From the NCBI GenBank assembly GCA_029204225.1, contig CM055100.1, positions 5,675,592 through 5,735,591 on the forward strand: a DNA stretch of 60,000 bases, read 5' to 3'. The translations under genes and the position numbers were made by a program. This DNA comes from Diphasiastrum complanatum. Its lineage: Eukaryota; Streptophyta; Lycopodiopsida; Lycopodiales; Lycopodiaceae. The notes beneath the pieces were generated by a model. The model ran no database searches and was not told the origin of the DNA. It saw nothing but the letters and a program-made list of their open reading frames with translations. Position 1 is the first letter of the stretch. Every line of letters starts with the position of its first letter. This document shows, piece after piece, positions 21,509-32,732 of the stretch.

Positions 21509-22324
21509 CTACCTACTTTCTCCAAATGGCAAGTCACAAGAGACAAGAAGTAATTCCAAACTAAAGACTTCATTCAAAAACATAATAGTCTTACTTGATC
21601 TTTGAGATACGCAAATCTCAATTAAGCAAGATACATCATTAATCAAAGAAAAAAAACAATAGGTGAGTAAAACAAAATGAAAACCACCTTTACTTTTCTT
21701 TTCTTTTCCATGAAATAAGATCAACAAGGACTCGGCCTTGTACAATGATGAAGATCTCCTTGGACATGCATGTTGAGGATACTCCTCCTCAAACCTTGAC
21801 CTCATCACAACTTGATTACTTGCCATAGTAATGACTTGTGATGCACTACGAGACACTGTGCTCTCGGCCACTTCCAAGATAGAAAATAGATCTTCAAAAT
21901 CAAGAACTTCCCCATGCTCAAACACCTTTGAGATAGAGAGTGTCAAGGCTATGTAGCCTTCCTTGGTGGATAAGTATCCAACCATGATCCACAGACTAGG
22001 ATCACCATCCTTCTTTCTTTCCAAGAAACCACATACAAAGCAATAGTCTTCAAGAACACTGAGGTATACAACCTTAGGCTTATAACTGAACAAGACTTCA
22101 TAAAGTGCACTCCTTCCATTAGCTTCATAACTCCATAAAGTTTTGCATGATAGAACATACATATGCACCAAAAAACTTGAAGAGACAAGACACATCCAAA
22201 TGTAACTTGTGGATCCATCAATAGTACATGCAAAGCAAGAAACACCTTCCTTGCTTACTGATAAGGAAAGATGAACATCTGAATGTTCCAACTCCATAGA
22301 ATGTTCTGTCTTTTTAGAAGACAT
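21509..22324 (-). pseudogene. copia-3 composite integrase frame
   Basis: The 271-residue frame starts MSSKKTEHSMELEHSDVHLS, recalling the first integrase Asp (HSDVHGP in intact elements). It then has CTIDGSTSYIWMCLVSS for the FIDD.SRY.W block and jumps to ALYEVLFSYKPKVVYLSVLE, the target-site region, followed by WIMVGYLSTKEGYIAL. The catalytic second Asp and Glu segment is deleted. The last 70 residues match nothing I know. The frame stays open despite the deletion. Confidence 0.6.
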
Positions 22325-22325
22325 T

Positions 22326-22574
22326 AAATATCATTAGAAATCACAAGATTTATGTGAGTCCCAATTTGGACCCAACTCTAAAAAGTGATCTCTAAGTTTA
22401 AAAATGACATTGGGCCTCTAGTTTTATTTTAATCACAAGGCCCTTTATTTTATTTACAACTTCAATTGCGTGCTCATTGGGCCATGGGCTTATACACGCA
22501 GGTTGCCATGCCCTCGCGACACATTTTATTGGAGGATTTTATTTATTTACACTTTGTTGGGAATACCCCCAACA
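22326..22574 (-). repeat. gypsy F 3' LTR, truncated
   Basis: The minus strand starts TGTTGGGGGTATTCCCAACA directly after the third ORF. It resembles the E LTR at 40093 in order and wording (CTGCGTGTATAAG, CCCAATGAGCAC, then GGCCCAATGTCATTT). It is cut at about 22326 by copia-3. Confidence 0.65.
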
Positions 22575-22647
22575 GGACCCACGGCCTGAAGTAGTGCCGG
22601 TCCCTCGGCACTCTGCCGGTTTAGTAGAGCGTTCTCTTGGATCGTCT

Positions 22648-25600
22648 CTAATGGATGAGATATCCCGTAACGTCTTCCATAAAGTTGAGACAGTTCAATT
22701 TCTCCGAGTCTTTTGGCATGTGGAAGGACTTGTGAACTCCTGTCAACCATTCTTGATCCACCCATGCTTGGAATCGTTTCGTCCAGGGATCGCCAAGGAA
22801 TGCAGCTCGGTAATATACGTGAGCGACTGGCAGCTGGTCTTCGACTTTGTCGGAAGCGAGCGCCTTATTTGGATAAAAAAATATGGAGGGAAGAAAATCA
22901 TCCCATTTTGTTTCAATGCCCATTAAATATTCCAAGTCCCGCGCGTAAGTGGCTGCCGCACGGACTGTGGGATCGGGGCAATTGATGTAGTGGCTGGCGA
23001 ATGTGGAGAGAGCCCTTATGGCGTCTACATTCGTTGTCCACCCATATTCGGATTTGATGATTGGCCAGTTGAAATTGTTGAGTGTGATCTAGTCCAGAGG
23101 AGTGCCGCATTCTGCCCATTTGGATATTCTTGGACATGGCAGGAAATGCACGTTCACCCGTAGCTGTTGCGGACTCGTCACGTAAGCCCTGATGGCCGCA
23201 TGGTCTCTCTCAAATAACTGATGTCGCCACTCCGGTGGTGGTTGGAGGGCGGTTAAGGCTTGTAGTTCTTATCCCTTGATGGTCTGAGCTGAGAATGATA
23301 ACTGCCAGCCGCCTCTTGATGACTCGTGTGGATATTTGGATAAAAATTCATTGATGTTCTCCTCCACGGATTTTTGGTCTTCGAAAAGCCCGGCTAACGG
23401 ATATTGTTTGTGACCCTCTGAATGATGTTGCTGGGACCTGGCTGGTGGTTGTGCCTTGGCCTTGGTCATGCATCTCAGTGGCCGCATCTGTCTGCCCTTG
23501 GTCCTGGTTGAAATCCCCCTGCTGCCTGCTGGCTCTGATCTTGGCTGGTACTAGCCTGTGCAAGTCAAAATTAGGTGGTGATGGAATTACCACGGGGGAG
23601 GGCTGGGCCTTCATTTCCATGTATTTTTGGCATGCCTTGAGGGCTTGCTTGGCCTGGGCGAGCTCTTGCGTTGCGCTTGTCCGATACTTATTGAACTCCG
23701 TCTGGTAGATGTTCAGGGTTTGGCTATAAATCTGCACCTGACGCCGTAGAAGATTCGCGGCCTTGTGTCCAGTGCAGATTGAGCTAACCAGACGAGATTC
23801 TCATCTTGTAAGGCTTTAACCTCTGTCCCTAGGCGCGTGTTCTCTGCTTCCAAAAGTGTAAGTTGCGTCTGGATGGGGACAAGCCGTTGGGATGCTTTAG
23901 TTTGAAGCTCCCGCACCTTTGTGGAAGCCTCCGTCAGTGCTTTGGAGAGGCTTTGAATATAATTGTTTAGGCCCTTCTCCTTTTGTTGCAACTTGGCAAT
24001 CCCCTGGTGCCCTACTTGTTCGTGTTGCTAAGCCAGAATCAGCTCTTGCTGCAGCTTGGTGAGGTCTGCTCGCAACTGTGTATTACTTGTTGCCAACTGT
24101 AGTACCCTACTTTCCAGAATGGCTTTGGCTGCCACCGCATCCAAGATGTATTTTCCTAGGGTTTGGTATGTTGTCGTTAGATCCGTGGGAGCAGCTGGTA
24201 CACTGGCATTGGCAGGGGCTTGTGTTGTATCGGCCCCGACAACTTGTGAAATTCCGTTGTCGTTATCTTCTATCAGGTTCTCATTGGACCTGATGCCATC
24301 TGGGGCGGTGAGATCAGTCCGATCTGGCGATGGTACAAAAACTGTTTGAACTAATGTGTCATCAGGCAACGGTTGGTTGCCCTTGACAACCTTTGTTGGC
24401 AAAGCGGGTGGGGTTTGAGAAATAAATGTGGAAACCGGAGTGATGACGGTTTGTCCGAACGAGAGGATGGGAGGGACAGAGAGAAACTGGAGGGTGGTGT
24501 GGAGTATGGAAGAAGGTGAGGATGGAGCAAAAAGTGTCTGGCGTGGGGGTGAAAAATTGATAACTTGCATCCATGCTAGAGTGTTGGGGGACAGTTGTGA
24601 ATCAGAAGGATTGAATGTGAGAGGAGCAACGGTGGTGGCAGGAGTGATGGAGGATGTGATGGTGATGGATGGAGTATGGACACTGGAAGAGAAGTAGGAG
24701 TGGTATCAACAGAAGAAACGGGGATGGAGATAGAAACAGATGTGGATGGAACAGGAAGAGAGATAGCGACAACAAAAATCGGAGTGGGGGGTCGCACGGA
24801 AGAAGAAGTGACGGTCGTTGATGGAGTGGTTAGTGCGGCAGTGGAGACACGTCTTCGGGTAACAAGTGGAGATGTGGATGTAGAGGCAGCGCCACACATT
24901 CGTTTGCTGACCGCTGTGTTATGCAGGTTGGGATAAGGTAGATGTTTGAGATGGTGGGTAAAGGTTAGTATGTGGCACAAGGGTAGACAGGAGGGCTGAG
25001 CGTTGGAAACCGCGCACTTTCGCCTCGAGAAGTGCGCATGCAAAGTTTCACAACAGGGGTCCTGTTATGATTCACTCACGGTTGTTGGGTTTGATGGAGT
25101 TTGTTAGTTCTCGAATAAGGAAGCTATGCCAGTCGTATGGCACAACGGAGAGGTTAGGGAATTTCAGAAAGGATTCCACTATCTGACTCAGCAGCGTAGA
25201 CTGGATTCTGTCCTTGCAAAATGTTGAAATAACCAGAAAGTTATTCAACAGATGCGCAGCCGTCTGAATGACGGGTTCCGTGATAGCTTCTATCAGATAA
25301 CCATTCTTAGTCTGGATGGGGATTTCTGGTGTGGTTTGGGTGACGAATGGTTTGATCAGAGCTTTGGCGTGGCCATGGGAAATTGGTTGACAATCACCGG
25401 ACATAATGCCAATGGTGATCATCGAGTCAGTGTTAATCCTAGCCTTGTACGTGGTACCTTGGTACAGAAAGTGGAAACGAGCCTTGTCCTCGTCCCAGGT
25501 GGCGTAAGCGTGAAGGGCGAGGCCCATGTTAATCTCAGAATGGAAGAGCGCCGAGTAAAAACCCATTGCTTCAAGGAGAGGCCCGATTGTCTGCAGCCAT

Positions 25601-25707
25601 GGTTGGATCAAAGTGTCAGAAGGTAGGGGCCAAATCTGCGTGGCCTCAAGGATGTCACGATGGATCACCTGTTTGACGCCAGAGTCTTCAGAGGATGAGG
25701 AGGCCAT
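22648..25707 (-). pseudogene. gypsy F env-position ORF, unknown function
   Basis: This unknown protein of about 1,000 residues is encoded after integrase and ends about 75 bp before the 3' LTR. Layout: an N-terminal domain starting MASSSSEDSGVKQVIHRDIL with NMGLALHAYATWDEDKARFH; a Ser/Thr/Pro-rich linker (25040-24370); heptad-rich coiled coil (24150-23560, e.g. KVRELQTKASQRLVPIQTQL); a Gln-rich stretch; and a C-terminal domain (about 23220-22648) with TKWDDFLPSIFFYPNK and VEDQLPVAHVYYRAAF. No signal peptide or clear membrane segment is visible, so it does not look like a classical env. A stop at 25072 and several frame breaks disable it. The position matches the additional ORFs known in Tat/Athila elements, but I cannot assign a family. 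Confidence 0.7.
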
Positions 25708-26761
25708 GTTAGCAATGATGATTAGTGGTCGAAAAAGTCAAAAAAGTAGAAAAACGGTGGAAAATGGAAAGAAACAGTAGAAAATTGAGAATAATGAGTG
25801 TTGGATGACAATGATTGTAGTTCAGAGCATAGATCGGTATTTGATATGAGCAGATGACAGCTGGTAGGAAGTTTGGTTGAAAACAAAAAACTCGGTATTT
25901 TCAGTGGAAATTTTGGCAGACCTTCGCTAGCAAAGGTGATAAATGACTCGAATTCAGCCCTTATATAGCGGAATTTAGAGTGCGTATTAGGTGAAATTCA
26001 CGTTCCCTTGTTCATTTCCACCCAAATTTTGGCAGACACCTTCTTCACAAAATTTTAAGACCTCAGGGAAGTCTGCGAGAGTTCAGAAGGTGATATGACT
26101 GCTATGCAAAGGTTCTGCGAGGGTTCAGGCTATCTGCGAGGGTTCAACTCTCGTAGGAAGTGATCTCTCGCACAACTTGTTTCTATGATTGAATTTTCAA
26201 GATCAGACCATGTAGGCAAGCTAATTTCACTGTTCTGATTCCATTTAGGCACTTGCGAGAGTTGGTAAGTTGATCTTGATGCTCTGCGAGGGTTCTGAAA
26301 ATTTTGCTTCTGGAAACTCTTGCATACACTAAAAGATGATGATTCCTCCATCAGGAACTCTCGTAGAAATTTTCATGGATGCATCTAGGTCAGATCTAGT
26401 GAGTGTCTAGTTTTCAAGAGCTATCTCCTAGGGGATCTCAAAAACTCATAAAAAATGTGCTTCTTCAGAGTGTTTTTTGACGAGATCTCGAGATTTTCTG
26501 ATTTTTAACTTTTGTAAATTGGTAATCAGCTTCATCCAGGCTTGATATGACTGTTGGTAGTGCTTTGGAAGTTTTGATGGATTCTTGTTAGTAGATCCCT
26601 CAGTCAATCTGATGATCTGCTTTCTTTTTGACCCTATCAAGATCTGGATCCTCCTTGGATTCTGATGGATTTTTCCGATCCTGCCAGATCTGGCTGAATC
26701 TTGATGGATTTAGCTTGATTTGGCTTGATCTCCTTAGATCTAGCGGTGATGGCTGAGCACA
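25708..26761 (-). other. gypsy F pol-to-ORF3 spacer with repeated motif
   Basis: About 1 kb has no protein signature. In the element's sense it repeats GAACCCTCGCAGA or close variants, clustered at 26072-26360 (for example 26072-26085, 26114-26126, 26133-26145, 26251-26264, 26283-26295). The same block occurs in G (31980-32310), and a related motif in E (37130-37480). Confidence 0.65.
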
Positions 26762-27586
26762 TTAGCTTTTTGTAACGTGCCACCCCCAATCTGGATCTGT
26801 CTTACTATGGTGGCCAGTACTTGTGCAACCGGCTACCGTTGATGGGTGTGTCGAAGGGGTCCCATCAAATTGTTCTAAGTTCATGGCCCCATGATTAAGA
26901 ATTTCCTCGATCCTATATGGACCTTCGTTCTTGAATTTTAACTTCCCCTTGATCGTCTTGGTTTTATACATCAGGACCAGATCTCCTGAACAAAGATCCT
27001 TCTTTTGTAATCTGCGATCATGCCAAGCCTTGCGTCTTTCCTTTTCAGTTGCCAGTGCATGCACAACTAGTAAACATGTTTCATAGAGTTTATGCAGAGC
27101 TTCGTGGCGTAGCTGTAGAGATTTGGACTCACCATTAAGACGTTGCGCGGTGGCAATCCGTAATGAAGGAACTAAAAACTCTACTGGAATCACAACTTCC
27201 TGACCATATACCAATTGGAAGGGTGTTTGATCAGTGCTCCTTTTATATGCTGTCCTGAATGCCCACAGTGCAACATGCAACTTGTGTTCCCAATCTGATC
27301 TGCTAGCTTCAACTGTTTTCGTGAGCACGCTACACAAGATCTTATTGGATGATTCTGCTTGCCCATTACCACGAGGATAATAAGGCGTACTGGTTCTGTG
27401 GATCACGCAGAACTCCTCCAACATGACCTTGATGGTCTCGTTGATGAAATGGCTTCCGCGATCACTGACTAGTTCCACCGGACACCCGAAGCGCACAATG
27501 ATATTTTCATTAAGGAACTTGGCAGTGGTCCTAGTGTCTGCTACTCATACTACCTTGGCTTTGACCCATTTGGTGAGGTAGTCCGT
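26762..27586 (-). pseudogene. gypsy F integrase core and C-terminus
   Basis: Integrase inserts the DNA copy. The core holds the second Asp (PVELVSDRGSHFINE) and the Glu (RGNGQAESSNKIL), then the conserved FQLVYGQEVVIPVEF and a C-terminal KEGPYRIEEIL-like block (FKNEGPYRIEEILNHGAMNL). The HHCC zinc domain is missing: RT sequence ending TDPHW is joined directly to DYLTKWVKAKVV. A stop after KVV splits it further. Confidence 0.9.
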
Positions 27587-28773
27587 CCAATGTGGATCCG
27601 TTGTGAGCTTGTAAATTGTTCTGGCGAACTTCACAAAATCAAGAATGAAGATCCTATAATAGTTAGCATGACCCATGAAAATGTCGACCTCACGGATCAT
27701 CCCCGGTGGTGGTAGATCAACAATGATCCTGATCTTTGATAGATCTATGGCGATCCCGTGTCTTGACACTATATGGCCGAGTATCAAGCCATGTGTCACC
27801 AAAAATTGACATTTTTCTGGATTCAGGGAGATCTGGTATTCGCGGCATTTTTGTAGCACCTTTTCCAAATTGGATAAGTGTTATGAATCTGGTCCATGCA
27901 CGCACATATCATCCAAGAAACTTTTTAGAAATTTTTGCAAATAATCTTTGAACGCCGCCTGCATGACTCGCTGGAAAGTGCTTGGGGCATTGCAAAGTCT
28001 GAATGGCATCACTTTATAGGCATAAGTTCTCCATTCTGTGACGAATGTTGTCTTGTGTTGGGGGGCTATTTTCACCTGGTTGTAGCCGCTGAAGCCATCC
28101 AGAAAATTGTAGGCTTTGCACCAGCTACTCTATCGAGGACACTTTTCATAAATGATAAAGAAAAATGGTCCTTCTTGGTGACTATATTAAGCGTCTTCAG
28201 ATTCACACAGATACGCATTTTGCCATTCTTCTTGGGTATCATAACTATCGGTGATACCCATTCTGTGTGCTCGATTTCGTAAATGAAATCTGCCTCCATA
28301 AGTTTCTGCAACTCTTGCTTGATCAGTTTTGTATAATTCAGGTTGTAGCGGTAGTAACGGCTTACCTTGGAGACTGCTCCGTCCACCAAAGGTATGGTGT
28401 GTTGGACTACTGTTGGCGGAATGCCCTTTAGATCACTATAGCTCCAGGCAAATCAGTCCTTATATTCCACCAACAAGGATCGTAGTCTCTTGATCTGCGT
28501 GGGTGTTAACTGCTCTCCCACATGCACTATCCTTTCTTCTTCTCCTGGTTCCGCAAGATTCATCGGCTGTGTTAGTGTAGGTCCCTCGAAGACTTGTTCC
28601 GCTGGTGCCTGACTTTGATCAGGTTCTCGTTGGGCTTGAGGCATCATGATTACCACGTCGTCCAAAGTATAATTCTTGAAAGTATCAGACATCTCATGAA
28701 CTGGAGCTCGTGGAGATTCCTCTTTCAGCATATTGATCTTGGTCCGACTGGTCATTTTTTTATTTTTTTTCAC
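27587..28773 (-). pseudogene. gypsy F reverse transcriptase
   Basis: Pieces in two or three frames cover the C-family RT: LRSLLVEYKD, then KKNGKMRICVNLKTLNIVTK, PSTFQRVMQAAFKDYLQ, the catalytic FLDDMCVHGPDS and LILGHIVSRHGIAIDLSK. The active site is intact, but breaks at about 27870, 28075, 28130 and 28450 disable the gene. It stops at TTDPHW, so the thumb end and RNase H are lost. Confidence 0.9.
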
Positions 28774-29273
28774 CTATGTAGAAGATGACACTATATTTGA
28801 GTCCAACTTGATTGACTTCAAGGAATCCTACACCTTTTTCTTGTCCTTTTTTGTCATTTTGATGGGTTCATCCTTGTTGTCCTTCTTTGGGACTGCTGTG
28901 ACATTCGCCTCATGGTTGCAAATATCAACGTCTACTGTAGCTATTGCCTCTTCGGGTAGGTCACTCCATCAGATCACCTAGTTGTAGAGTTGTTTCAACT
29001 GATTCTTCTTATTCGTAGGTGACTTGGGTGGTTCGATCCTTGAGACTTTCGCCCTAGCAGACCTTTGTGGTAGTGAGCTGGTACCTTCTTGGTTCCGTAA
29101 CGATCTGGGTCCATGTGGTGTAGGACTTGTTCATCAGTTAGCTCAATCTCCTTATTATAAGTTAGAGCATATTTCCAGGGGACTAGATCATCGTCCACTG
29201 GGTTCTCAATCGGCTCCGCTGACAACCATGCTACGTTTATCATATCCACTCCAAATGTGATTGGTGTGTCCAT
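28774..29273 (-). pseudogene. gypsy F protease-RT linker
   Basis: The frame 29273-28995 starts MDTPITFGVDMINVAWLSAE, parallel to C but with a single copy of the unit duplicated there. The remainder down to 28774 is Lys-rich and out of frame. No domain is recognised. Confidence 0.65.
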
Positions 29274-29303
29274 AGTGTAACATTTGGGTGAAGATGTACT
29301 CGG

Positions 29304-30174
29304 TTATGGATCTGATCCATATTGACATGCCTGGCAGTCAATAGTTGCTAATGCATCTGTCTCTGAATGATAGTGACCTCCCTTGGTTGGCCTTGGGCGG
29401 TCAATCGTATGATCTGTCGTGGATGATCCGTCATCAGCTTTGGGTGCAATAGGTTTTACCACCCATGTGGTTGGATCTACCTTTACAACTTTTTCTTTGT
29501 TCTCGAAGGTGAGTTTCCCTGTACCCCAGTTGTGTAGTACTTGCGCAGCCCTCACCCATGGTCTTTCTAGTAAAATACGGTATGCAGATGGAGATTCAGG
29601 TATATCCATGACCACAAAAGTAATCACATACTGCATGCCTGCTATCTTTATGAGAATATCAGCAACTACACCTTTTGGTTTCACACAAGATTGATCTGCT
29701 AGCTTGATGGCGAATCTGGTTGGCTTCAATCCTTGTAATCCTCATTTTTAATACAAAGTAGTGGATATCAGATAGACACCCGATCCTCCATCTACCACCG
29801 CCGCCTTGTCCTCATATCTCTTGTGTTTGATTGGAAAAGTGATGTTGTGCTCCTCACGTTCCCATGTTGCTCCGATGTGGAGGACGTTACTTGTTTCATC
29901 ATAGCTCGCACAATAGATGGGCTCAGGCGCTACTGGCTCCTCATCCGCCTTGGCCCATTCAGCTAAAAGGCTTTTCGCTTGTGGTGCAATCCGCAGTAGT
30001 TCTCCAAGGGGTAAACTAACGTGGCTTGACAACAAGAGTGTGAGCCTTTCAGTGCGTGGTTCCTCAGGCTTCACCATGTGAAAAGGTGGTTCATGTTGGT
30101 GCAACTGATCATTCTGATAAGTGCGCAGCGGTGAGCCTATTTGCAGATCCCGTTCGACGTCAACTGGAGGTTCT
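29304..30174 (-). pseudogene. gypsy F aspartic protease region
   Basis: Two frames (30174-29748 and 29729-29304) correspond to one protease region in C. The active site is AAVVDGGSGVYLISTTLY, again Asp-Gly-Gly. It continues KLADQSCVKPKGVVADILIK to LLERPWVRAAQVLHN. A stop at about 29745 separates the halves. The N-terminal side is cut at 30174 by the junction with G. Confidence 0.85.
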
Positions 30175-30197
30175 GTGAGCCTATTTGAAGATCCCGT

Positions 30198-31633
30198 CGT
30201 CATTATCCTCTATGAGGTTCTCATTGGACCTGATGCGATCTGGGGCGGTGAGATTAGTCCGATCTGGCGATGGTACAAAAACTGTTTGAACAAATGTGTC
30301 ATCAAGAAATGGTTGGTTGCCCTCGACAACCTTTGTTGGCGAAGCGGGTGGGGTTTGAGAAATAAATGTGGAAACAAGGGTGAGGACGATTTGTCCGAAC
30401 GAGAGGATGGGAGGAACAGAGAGAAACTGGAGGGTGGTGTGGAGTATGGAAGAAGGTGAGGATGGAGCAAAAAGTGTCTGGCGTGGGGGTGAAAAATTGA
30501 TAACTTGCATCCATGCCAGAGTGTCGGGGGACAGTTGTGAGTCAGATGGATTGAATGTGAGAGGAGCAACGGTGGTGGCAGGAGTGATGGAGGAGTAGTG
30601 GACACTGGAAGAGAAGTAGGAGTGGTATCAACAGAAGAAACGAGGATGGAGACAGAAACAGATGTGGATGGAACAGGAAGAGAGATAGCGACAACAGAAA
30701 TCGGTGGGGGGTTGCACGGAAGAAGAAGTGGCGGTGGTTGATGGAGTGGTTAGTGCGGCAGTGGAGACAAGTCTTCGGGTAGCAGGTGGAGATGTGGATG
30801 TAGAGGTAGCGCCACGCATTCGCCTGCTGGCCGTTGTGTTAATGACTGTAGGTTGGGAGGAGGTAGATGCTTGAGATGGTGGATAAAAGTTAGTATGTGG
30901 CACAAGGGTAGATAGGAGAGATGAGCGTTGGAAACCACGCACTTTCACCTCGAGAAGTGCATAGGCAAAGTTACACAATAGGGGGCCTACTGCGATTTGC
31001 TCACGGTTGTTGGGTTTGATGAAGTTTGTTAATTCTTGAATAAGGAAGCTATGCCAGTCGTATGGCACAACAGAGGGGTTAGGAAATTCCAGAAAGGATT
31101 CCACTATCTGACTCAGCAGCGTAGACTGAATTCTGTCCTTGCAAAAATGTTGAAATAATCAGAAAGTTATTCAACACATGCCCAGCCGTCTGAATGACGG
31201 GTTCTGTGATAGCTTCTATCAGATAACCATTGTTAGTCTAGATGGGAATTTTTGGTGTGGTTTGGGTGACGAATGGTTTGATCAGAGCTTTGGCGTGGCG
31301 ATGGGAGATGGGTTGACGATCACCGAACATAATGCCAACGGTGACCATCGAGTCGACATTAATCCTGACCTTGTACGCGGTACCTTGGTACAGGAATTGG
31401 AAACAAGCCTTGTCCTCATCCCATGTGGCGTAAGCGTGAAGGGCGAGGCCCATGTTAATCTCAGAATGGAAGAGCGTCGGGTAAAAACCCATTGCCGCTA
31501 GAAGTGGGCTGGATGTCTGTAGCCATGGTTGGATCAGAGTGTCAGAGGGTAGAGGCCAAATCTGTGTGGCCTCGGGGATGTCACCCTAGATCACCTGTTT
31601 GGTGCCAGAGTCTTCAGAAGATGAGGAGGCCAT
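30198..31633 (-). pseudogene. gypsy G env-position ORF, N-terminal and linker part
   Basis: It parallels F from the start codon at 31633 (MASSSSEDSG) through INMGLALHAYATWDEDKACF and FPNPSVVPYDWHSFLIQELT into the Ser/Thr/Pro-rich linker. It reads through the point where F has a stop (NNREQIAVGPLLCNFAYALL), so it gives the unbroken sense of that section. It has its own stops, for example near 31238. It ends at the junction with F before the coiled coil. Confidence 0.7.
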
Positions 31634-32732
31634 AATAGCAGTGATGATTAGAGGTCGGAAAAGTAAGAAAAACGGTGGAGAATGAAAAAAGATGTGAAAA
31701 TGGTAGAAAACTGAGAATAACGAGTGTTGGAAGACAAGGAGTATAGTTTGGAGCGCAGATCGGTGTTCAATAATATCAGATGACAACTGGTAGGAAGTTT
31801 GGTTACAAATGGAGAACTTGATAATTTCAGAGTAAATTTTGGCAAAGCTTCGCTAGCAAAGCTTGTCGACAAATGACTCAAATTCAGCCCTTATATAGCA
31901 GAATTTAGAGTGCGTATTAGGTGAAATTCACTTTCCCTTGCTTAGTTCCACCCAAATTTTGGCAGGCACCTTCTTCACAAAATTCTAAGACCTCAGAAAA
32001 GTCTGCGAGAGTTCAGAAGGTGATTTGACTGCTATGCGAAGGTTTTGTGAGGGTTCAGACTGTCTGCGAGGGTTCAACTCTTGCAAGAAGTGATCTCTCG
32101 CACAACTTGTTCCTATGATTGGATTTTCAAGATCAGACCATGTAGGCAGACTAATTTTACTACTCTGATTCCATTTAGGCACCTTGCGAGGGTTGGTAAG
32201 ATGATCTTGATGCTCTACGAGGGTTTTGAAAATTCAGCTTCTGAGAACTCTTGCATACACTAAAAAATGATGATTCCTCCATCAGGAACTCTCGTAGAGA
32301 TTTTCATGGATGCATCTAGTTCAGATTTGGCGACTGTCCAATTCTCAAGGGCTATCTCCCAGGGGATATCAAAAAATCATGAAAAAAGTGCTCTTTCAGA
32401 GTGTTTTTTGATGAGATCTCGAGATTTTCTAATTTTTAACTTTTGTAAACTGGTAATCAGCATCATCCATGCTTGATCTGACTATTGGTAGTTCTCTGGA
32501 AGTTCTGATGAATTCTTGGTAGTAGATCCATCAGTCAATTTGATATTCTGCTTTCTTTTTTATCCTATCAAGATCTGGATCCTCCTTGGATTCTGATGGA
32601 TTTTCTCGATCTTGCCAGATTTGGCTGAATCTTGATGGATTTAGCTTGATTTGGCTTGATCTCCTTAGATCTAGCGGTGATGGCTAAGTAGACTAGTTTT
32701 TTGTAACATGCCACCCCCAATCTGGATCAGTC
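31634..32732 (-). other. gypsy G pol-to-ORF3 spacer
   Basis: This is closely similar to 25708-26761, including the cluster of GAACCCTCGCAGA-like motifs (about 32000-32310). No protein signature is seen. Confidence 0.65.

Larger units (their letters stand above)
21079..22325 (-). mobile_element. copia-3, internally deleted copia element
   Basis: A probable 3' LTR (21079-21500, ends TGTTGAAA and TTGCA) is followed on its right by a purine-rich minus-strand tract and a 271-residue open frame made only of copia integrase pieces. No gag, RT or 5' LTR is present. It joins gypsy C gag on the left and the LTR of F on the right. Confidence 0.65.
22326..30174 (-). mobile_element. gypsy F: protease to 3' LTR with third ORF
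   Basis: This is the most complete 3' half of the C family. On the minus strand it holds protease (30174-29304), linker, RT (28773-27587), integrase core and C-terminus (27586-26762), a motif-rich spacer, the env-position ORF (25707-22648) and the start of the 3' LTR (22574-22326). RNase H and the integrase zinc domain are deleted at about 27586. Its 5' side is fused at 30175 to the third ORF of copy G. Confidence 0.85.

Noticed and set aside
24056-24936. Plus-strand Val/Glu/Gly-rich frames opposite the F third ORF
   Set aside because: They are antisense reading of the Ser/Thr/Pro-rich linker and have no motif of their own.
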